A stretch of 10,420 nucleotides of DNA. Source: Syntrophomonadaceae bacterium. Its GTDB lineage: Bacteria; Bacillota; Syntrophomonadia; Syntrophomonadales; Syntrophothermaceae. Within the stretch, counting starts at the first letter, position 1; every line of letters begins with the position of its first letter. This document shows positions 5,862 to 10,420 of the stretch, one piece after another. The stretch lies in the NCBI GenBank assembly GCA_029907055.1, contig JARYMO010000036.1:1-10420 (forward strand), read 5' to 3'. The notes under the pieces were generated by a model that saw nothing but the letters and a program-made list of their open reading frames with translations, searched no databases and was not told where the DNA came from. The position numbers and the translations under genes are program-made.

Positions 5862-5927
5862 ATAGACGGGGGAAATAGAGCTATCTGGCGGGCGACACGG
5901 CCTTCGAACGGATTGGAGTGAACGCGA

Positions 5928-7136
5928 GTGAAGCGCTACGCGGACCTGTCGAGACACGACGGCAACCAGACCCTCTTTGACCTGGTGGAGATGTCCATCG
6001 CCGCCACCTATTGCGGTGACCCCCTGCACCTGCACGCGGAAGGGCTGCGCGGCACCGGCAAGACCACCATCATGCGGACGGCGAGGGACATTCTCCCCAC
6101 CATCACGCGCGTGAAGGGCTGCATCTACAACTGTGATCCCCGGCGCCCGCACTGCCCCGTGCACCGTGACATGTCCGCGGAAGAACTGGCCGCGGTGGGC
6201 GTGGAAGAAATCCAGATGCCCTTCCTGGAGATCTCGCACTCGGCCAAGGTGGGGACGGTGGCCGGCAGCATTGACCTGGCCAAGATCACTGACCCCAGCA
6301 ACCCCCAGGCGGCCCTGTTGCCGGGGGTCATCCCGCAAGCGCACCGGGGCATCATCTTCCTGGACGAGATCAACCGGCTGGCGGACACCTCGCCGGAAAT
6401 CACCGACATCCTGCTGGACGTGATGGGCAACAAGCCAGGACGGCTGCAGATCGAGGAAGCCGGCCTGCCGGTGGTGGAGCTGCCGATTATCGTTTCCGTG
6501 TGGGCGGCCTCCAACCCCGACGAAGAACCGGGGCCGCTGGAAGAGGTCAGGCGCCAGCTTTCGGACCGCTTTGACATGGTGTTCTACATGGGGCGGCCCG
6601 GCTCGGTGGAGGTGGTGGCCGACATGCTGGCCAAGTCGCGCGAGAAGGAGAAGAGCACGGTGGACAGCAAGGTGGAGGCCCTGCACGCCGAGTACCGGCG
6701 TCGCATCCTGGAGATCGCCGCCGGCTACGCGGAGGCTGAACTGCCCGACTTCCTGCGCAATTTTATCGCCCGCGTCTACATCAAGCACAACCTAGAGAGC
6801 CTGCGCGCGGTGGAGGCCATCCAGCAGGGGACCATCCTCTACAGCCTGCTCAAGAAGCGCAAGCAGCCCACGGTGGCTGACGTCATCGAGATGATCCCGC
6901 TGGCCCTCAAGCACCGCGTGGACGGCGATACGCTGGTGAAGATCATGAACAGCCTGGAGGCCCGCGGCACCAAGGAGAGCATTCTCAGCCTGAAGGAAAA
7001 GGTCGGTGGCGCCAAGGGCAAGGGCGGGGTGGAGAAGGAAGAGGAGGAGCTGTTCGTCGGTGGGGCGCGGCGTCTCAAGGACATCGGGCGCAGCGAGCTG
7101 ATTGCCACCGAGAAGACGCTCAACCCGCAGGACTGA
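5928..7136 (+). CDS. ChlI-like (magnesium chelatase I family) AAA+ ATPase
   Basis: 402 residues. Walker A is GLRGTGKT (39-46), Walker B is GIIFLDEIN (141-149, D146/E147), sensor 1 is in AASNPDE (N196), a likely arginine finger is R214 in SDRFDM, and a sensor-2 arginine lies near R293. The stretch KVGTVAGSIDLAKI..LLPGVIPQAHRG just before Walker B is the helix-2 insert region typical of BchI/ChlI and MoxR-related motors. GCIYNCDPRRPHCPVH (64-79) holds three cysteines and a histidine in the position where BchI-type proteins have a similar 'NCDP' segment. The C-terminus (350-402) is Lys/Glu/Gly-rich and probably flexible. The GTG at 5928 has GGAGTG 7 bases upstream. The next gene encodes a VWA partner, as in chlI-chlD, so an ATP-driven hexamer that remodels a client or inserts a metal is likely. 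No tetrapyrrole genes are in view, so a chlorophyll role is not claimed. Confidence 0.88.
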   Translation: MKRYADLSRHDGNQTLFDLVEMSIAATYCGDPLHLHAEGLRGTGKTTIMRTARDILPTITRVKGCIYNCDPRRPHCPVHRDMSAEELAAVGVEEIQMPFLEISHSAKVGTVAGSIDLAKITDPSNPQAALLPGVIPQAHRGIIFLDEINRLADTSPEITDILLDVMGNKPGRLQIEEAGLPVVELPIIVSVWAASNPDEEPGPLEEVRRQLSDRFDMVFYMGRPGSVEVVADMLAKSREKEKSTVDSKVEALHAEYRRRILEIAAGYAEAELPDFLRNFIARVYIKHNLESLRAVEAIQQGTILYSLLKKRKQPTVADVIEMIPLALKHRVDGDTLVKIMNSLEARGTKESILSLKEKVGGAKGKGGVEKEEEELFVGGARRLKDIGRSELIATEKTLNPQD

Positions 7137-7213
7137 GCCCACCGGCCGCCCCCTGCCGACCGCGGCCGGAAACACGCCGCAAGGCACCTGCAACGGACCG
7201 CTCAGTTGTGGAT

Positions 7214-7232
7214 GCCGCCCCTGGCGGGCGGC
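7214..7232 (+). other. Intercistronic hairpin between AAA+ and VWA genes
   Basis: GCCGCCC and GGGCGGC form a 7-bp stem around a CTGGC loop within the 133-base gap. There is no U-run, so it may adjust the ratio of the two proteins or slow mRNA decay rather than end transcription. Confidence 0.4.
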
Positions 7233-7269
7233 AGACCAGCTTTGCCGCCATCACACGGGGGTGACGGAC

Positions 7270-9027
7270 GTGACGGTGAGCGGAAAGAACGAGGCCTTTG
7301 ACACCTCGACCCTGGTGGGCAACTACCTGGGGATGTACTTCGACAAGGAGCAGGGCGTGCGGTTGGGCGAGACGACGGTGGTCAGCCGCAAGGCCCACGC
7401 CCTCATCCCCGGCAAGAAAGGCCATGTCCGGGTGCTCACCAACCGCGACGCGGGAAAGACCTACCGCAACTTCGTCGACGTGGACCAGGTGGTGCACATC
7501 GACGTCCACCACAGCCCGGGGGAAATCGATCCCCGCCTGGTGGCCAGGCACATCTACTGGGGAATCGAGCAGCACCTGGTGGAGATCGATCCCAGCCTGG
7601 GATTCAACGAGGAAGAGAAGAACAAGGCGGTGCTGGAGTACGCGCTGCGCATCGAGGTCGTGACCGCGGCCGGCAAGGGCACGGTCTACGACCTGTCCCA
7701 GGGAGAAGTGCGGCCGCCCGACGAGTCCGAGAGGCACGCGACCCACATCCACATCCTGGCCTCCTTCACCTCCGACCGCTACCTGATGATCCTGCCGGTG
7801 GCCCAGGCCGCCGAAGAGGCCATCCTGGAGGCCGGCCTGAGCCTGGGCAAGATCAAGCGCATCGTGCACGGCAAGGAGAAGGCCAAGCAGGAGAGCCTGG
7901 CCGGCTACCTCATCCTGCCCTGGCGCAAGTCGCAGGGTGACTACACCTCGGTGCTGATGCGGGAGAACCAGAACCAGCTCATCCTCAAGCTGGCAGAGAA
8001 GTTCGCCAGCGTGGAGGAACTGGAGGAGTTCATGGAGAGCTACTCCTCCAACATCTTCAAGCGCAAGAGCCGCGAGGAACAGAAGCGCAAGGTGGGTGAC
8101 CTGGACGAGTACCTGGAGCAGCTGCAGGACCTGGGCCTGATGCGCAAGGGGCTGCTGGGTCCCACCCTCACCAACGAGGGCAAGCAGTTGGTGCAGTACA
8201 TGATCCGCCACCGCTGCGACATCGAGGCGGAGATCCGGCGCTCCATCCGCAGGACGCCCGGGCGTTCCCGCAGCTACCAGCGCATTGGCAAGAGCGAGCG
8301 CAGCGCCTCGCACATCGAGTTCACCAACCGCAACAAGACGCGGCCGCTGGGAGCCAGCCACTGGTCGGGGGACATCGCGGTGCCGGAGACCATCATCCAG
8401 GCCCGCAAGCGCGGGCTGGTGACAGGGGACAGCCGCCTCACCATCCGCAAGGAGGACCTGCAGGTCTACGACCGCAAGTCCTACGTGCCCATCGACATCT
8501 GCCTGCTCATCGACGCCAGTGCCAGCATGGCGGGCGACAAGCGCCACGCCGCCTGCTACCTGGCCGAGCACCTGCTGCTGACCGGGCGCGAAAAGGTGGG
8601 GGTGGTCATCTTCCAGGACACCAAGGCGCGCGTGGTGGTGCCCTTCACCCGCAACCACAAGTACCTCTCCCGCGGCCTGGCCAGCATCAGGCCGGGCGGC
8701 TTCACCCCCATGGCCGACGGCATTGCCACCGCGGTCAAGCTCATCACCACCACCAAGGTCAGCAATCCGCTGCTGCTGATGATCACCGACGGGGTGCCCA
8801 ACTTCCCCCTCTGGAGCATGGACGCCAAGGCTGATGCCATGAAGGCAGCGGAGGCCATCGCCCGCTCCAACATCAGGTTCGTGTGCATCGGCATCGAGTC
8901 CAACAAGATCTTCCTGCGCGACCTGGTGGAGGTGGGGAAGGGGACGCTGTACGTGGTCGACGACCTCAACCAGAACTGCCTCATCGACATCGCCAAGTAC
9001 GAGCGGCGGATGGCTTCGCACGAATAG
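7270..9027 (+). CDS. VWA-domain protein, ChlD-like partner of the AAA+ ATPase
   Basis: 585 residues. The C-terminal third (about 408-580) is a von Willebrand factor A domain with a complete MIDAS metal site: DASAS (D415, S417, S419), T479 in GGFTPMADG and D507 in MITDGVPN. The first 400 residues are not a family I can name. They include an alpha/beta N-terminal part (about 1-240), an acidic helical stretch (about 240-275) and a probable winged helix at about 275-315 (LEQLQDLGLMRKG, then LTNEGKQLVQYM), followed by a basic segment rich in Arg and Ser. In chelatase-type systems the VWA subunit docks on the AAA+ ring and recruits the client. GTG 7270 is chosen because GGGGGTGA matches the ribosome binding consensus 5-8 bases before it; GTG 7261 and 7276 fit worse. 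It lies 133 bases after the ATPase gene on the same strand, and a long hairpin follows it. Confidence 0.85.
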   Translation: MTVSGKNEAFDTSTLVGNYLGMYFDKEQGVRLGETTVVSRKAHALIPGKKGHVRVLTNRDAGKTYRNFVDVDQVVHIDVHHSPGEIDPRLVARHIYWGIEQHLVEIDPSLGFNEEEKNKAVLEYALRIEVVTAAGKGTVYDLSQGEVRPPDESERHATHIHILASFTSDRYLMILPVAQAAEEAILEAGLSLGKIKRIVHGKEKAKQESLAGYLILPWRKSQGDYTSVLMRENQNQLILKLAEKFASVEELEEFMESYSSNIFKRKSREEQKRKVGDLDEYLEQLQDLGLMRKGLLGPTLTNEGKQLVQYMIRHRCDIEAEIRRSIRRTPGRSRSYQRIGKSERSASHIEFTNRNKTRPLGASHWSGDIAVPETIIQARKRGLVTGDSRLTIRKEDLQVYDRKSYVPIDICLLIDASASMAGDKRHAACYLAEHLLLTGREKVGVVIFQDTKARVVVPFTRNHKYLSRGLASIRPGGFTPMADGIATAVKLITTTKVSNPLLLMITDGVPNFPLWSMDAKADAMKAAEAIARSNIRFVCIGIESNKIFLRDLVEVGKGTLYVVDDLNQNCLIDIAKYERRMASHE

Positions 9028-9074
9028 CTGCCTGAACGGGCACTCCACGACATGCGAGCCGGCACGCCGGCAGG

Positions 9075-9112
9075 CAACGGGCCCCCGGGGAATCAACCCC
9101 GGGGGCCCGTTG
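9075..9112 (+). terminator. Long perfect hairpin after the VWA gene
   Basis: CAACGGGCCCCCGGGG pairs perfectly over 16 bases with CCCCGGGGGCCCGTTG around an AATCAA loop, 47 bases after the VWA stop. No U-run follows, so it may act as a factor-dependent terminator or 3' mRNA stabiliser. A smaller stem, GCCGG/CCGGC, lies just before it (9058-9071). Confidence 0.6.
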
Positions 9113-9145
9113 GTGATCAGTCCCGACGGCTCCACTCCCAGGAAA

Positions 9146-9159
9146 TAAACAATTGTTTA
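9146..9159. repeat. 14-bp perfect palindrome in the htrA upstream region
   Basis: TAAACAATTGTTTA is a perfect A/T-rich dyad in otherwise GC-rich DNA, about 250 bases before htrA. It looks like a binding site for a dimeric regulator; I cannot name one. Confidence 0.45.
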
Positions 9160-9216
9160 CGAGACCGTTTGTCCGTGCCAGGCAGACACTAGGCGCTGCC
9201 GAGCGGGTGCCGTGCC

Positions 9217-9252
9217 GCATAGTTATGCGACTTGGGCGCTGCATACTCATGC
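9217..9252. promoter_or_regulatory. Two 12-bp palindromic elements, candidate tandem operator
   Basis: GCATAGTTATGC (9217-9228) and GCATACTCATGC (9241-9252) share the pattern GCATA-S-T-Y-ATGC and are separated by exactly 12 bases. Their starts are 24 bp apart, so they lie on nearly the same face of the helix. They sit about 155 bases before htrA. A weak -10-like TATGGT (9344-9349) is downstream, but its -35 is poor. The rest of 9028-9406 holds no gene. Confidence 0.5.
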
Positions 9253-9406
9253 ATAGCCGGGTTCCGCCCGCGCGGCCCCCCCTGGGTGCGGGCGTGCAGG
9301 GTGGCCGGGAGGGAGCCTGGTGGAGCAGTCGGCGCCGAAGTGGTATGGTAAGGGTAGTGAAAGCGACCCGGCGCGTAGGCCGGGGGAAGACCGAGGAGGG
9401 GTGCTC

Positions 9407-10420
9407 GTGCGCAACAGTGTGTTCAGGGCGGTCATCCTGCTGGTGCTGGGAGTGTTCATCGGGGGCCTGCTGGGGCTCCACGTGGGTGGCATGGGCCAGG
9501 GGGGAGCTGCGCCCCTGGCGGAGAGCGCGCCTGCCGTGGCCCAGCCGGTGGTGAGCGGGCCGCAGACCCTGGCGGACATGGTGGAGCGGGTGAGCCCGGC
9601 GGTGGTCAAGGTGGAGGCCAAGGTGAAGGTCAACGGCTCTTCGGCCAATCCCTTCCTTAATGATCCGTTCTTCCGCGAGTTCTTCGGGGGCCGCTACAGC
9701 CTGGAGCCCCAGCCCCTGTACGAGACCGGCATCGGCAGCGGGTTCATCTTCCGCAAGGATGGCTACGTGATGACCAACCAGCACGTCATCGACCAGGCAG
9801 TGGAGGTGCAGGTGACGGTGCTGGGAATCGACCGCCCGGTAAAGGCGACGGTGGTAGGACAGGATGAAGAACTCGACCTGGCCGTGCTCAAGCTGGAGGG
9901 CAACCGCACCTGGGCCACGGTGCCCATGGGCGACTCTGACGCGCTGCGCCCGGGGGACTGGGTGGTAGCCATCGGCAATCCCTACGGGCTGGACCACACG
10001 GTGACCGCCGGCGTGGTGAGTGCCAAGGGCCGGCCCATTGCCATCGAGGACCGCGAGTACAAGAACCTCATCCAGACCGATGCGGCCATCAATGCCGGCA
10101 ACAGCGGCGGACCGCTGCTGTCGATGGCGGGCAAGGTGGTGGGCATCAACACCGCCGTCAACGCCAGCGCGCAGGGGATTGGCTTTGCCATCCCCATCAA
10201 CACCGCCAAGGCAGTGGTGGACGATCTCATGGCCCACGGCAAGGTGCAGCGGGCCTACATGGGGGTGGGCCTGCAGGACCTTACCCCCACGCTGGCCGAA
10301 TACCTGGGGCTTGACCGCACGGACGGGGTAGTGGTGGCCCAGGTGGTGCGGGGCGGCCCGGCGGCCAAGGCCGGGGTGAAGGTGGGCGATGTCATCGTCA
10401 AGATGGACGGCAAGGCGGTG
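9407..10420 (+). CDS. htrA: HtrA/DegP-type membrane-anchored serine protease, 3' end cut off
   Basis: 338 residues are visible; the gene runs off the window. An uncleaved signal anchor (about 7-28, AVILLVLGVFIGGLLGLHVGG) is followed by a low-complexity Ala/Pro linker, then a trypsin-like domain (about 55-280). The catalytic triad is complete: H126 in TNQHVID, D157 in ELDLAVL and S233 in GNSGGPLL. A PDZ domain starts near 285 (AYMGVGLQDLTPTLAEYLGL) and is cut at its GDVIVKMDG part. The family degrades misfolded or damaged proteins on the outer face of the membrane. GTG 9407 is chosen because GAGGAGG lies 7 bases upstream; the in-frame GTG at 9401 is only one base from that site. It is on the same strand as the VWA gene but 379 bases away, with a hairpin and regulatory dyads between, so it is probably a separate unit. 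Confidence 0.93.
   Translation, partial: MRNSVFRAVILLVLGVFIGGLLGLHVGGMGQGGAAPLAESAPAVAQPVVSGPQTLADMVERVSPAVVKVEAKVKVNGSSANPFLNDPFFREFFGGRYSLEPQPLYETGIGSGFIFRKDGYVMTNQHVIDQAVEVQVTVLGIDRPVKATVVGQDEELDLAVLKLEGNRTWATVPMGDSDALRPGDWVVAIGNPYGLDHTVTAGVVSAKGRPIAIEDREYKNLIQTDAAINAGNSGGPLLSMAGKVVGINTAVNASAQGIGFAIPINTAKAVVDDLMAHGKVQRAYMGVGLQDLTPTLAEYLGLDRTDGVVVAQVVRGGPAAKAGVKVGDVIVKMDGKAV

Noticed and set aside
7102..7269. Start of the VWA protein at ATG 7102
   Set aside because: It would add 56 Arg/Pro-rich residues overlapping the ATPase gene and has no ribosome site; GTG 7270 is preceded by GGGGGTGA.
7120..9135. Long minus-strand open frame (671 codons) opposite the VWA gene
   Set aside because: Same shadow effect: low-complexity His/Val/Gln/Leu composition, no recognisable domain, while the plus strand has an intact MIDAS motif and ribosome site.
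8981..10237. Minus-strand open frame (418 codons) opposite htrA
   Set aside because: It spans a long hairpin and regulatory DNA and runs antisense to a protein with a complete catalytic triad; the translation has no motif.
1..10420. tRNA or rRNA genes, complete insertion sequences or phage genes
   Set aside because: No cloverleaf with a T-loop core, rRNA core motif, transposase motif or paired terminal repeats could be recognised.

Overview
The window is GC-rich bacterial DNA with compact genes, frequent GTG starts and strong GGAGG-type ribosome binding sites. With HtrA, a ChlI-like AAA+/VWA pair, a DUF523 protein and a THUMP-less ThiI relative, this fits a high-GC member of the Bacillota (Firmicutes), perhaps a thermophilic or anaerobic clostridial-type lineage. 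No rRNA or other lineage marker is present, so this is an inference.

Layout. 1-1035 (+): the 3' end of an SGNH/GDSL esterase gene, then a metallo-beta-lactamase-fold hydrolase with a C-terminal winged helix. 1052-2501 (-), convergent with it: a two-gene operon of a DUF523 (TudS-type) iron-sulfur desulfidase candidate and a ThiI-like tRNA thiolation enzyme whose reading frames overlap by 14 bases; a good sigma-A-type promoter lies at 2535-2563. 2565-3292: about 730 bases with no convincing gene, holding a minus-strand intrinsic terminator, nested inverted repeats, an A/T-richer island with a sigma-A-like promoter, and a highly structured GC-rich leader. 3293-3658 (+): a small single-pass membrane protein with a duplicated REAYQWY motif. 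3792-5696 (-): a soluble protein of five PAS domains with no recognisable output domain. 5928-9027 (+), divergent from it: a ChlI-like AAA+ ATPase followed by a ChlD-like VWA protein. 9028-9406: regulatory DNA with a long hairpin, a 14-bp palindrome and two 12-bp palindromes exactly 24 bp apart. 9407-10420 (+): an HtrA/DegP-type serine protease, cut by the window end inside its PDZ domain.

How the genes may work together. The DUF523/ThiI-like pair suggests one transcript that both adds sulfur to tRNA (or another substrate) and removes it. The AAA+/VWA pair should form a co-chelatase-like remodelling motor; no porphyrin-binding large subunit is nearby, so its client is unknown. The five-PAS protein shares a 231-bp divergent intergenic region with this motor and could sense a signal for it, but that is inference. 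The best candidates for undescribed biology are the thiolation/desulfuration pair, the leader with mutually exclusive helices ahead of the small membrane protein, and the paired operators ahead of htrA.
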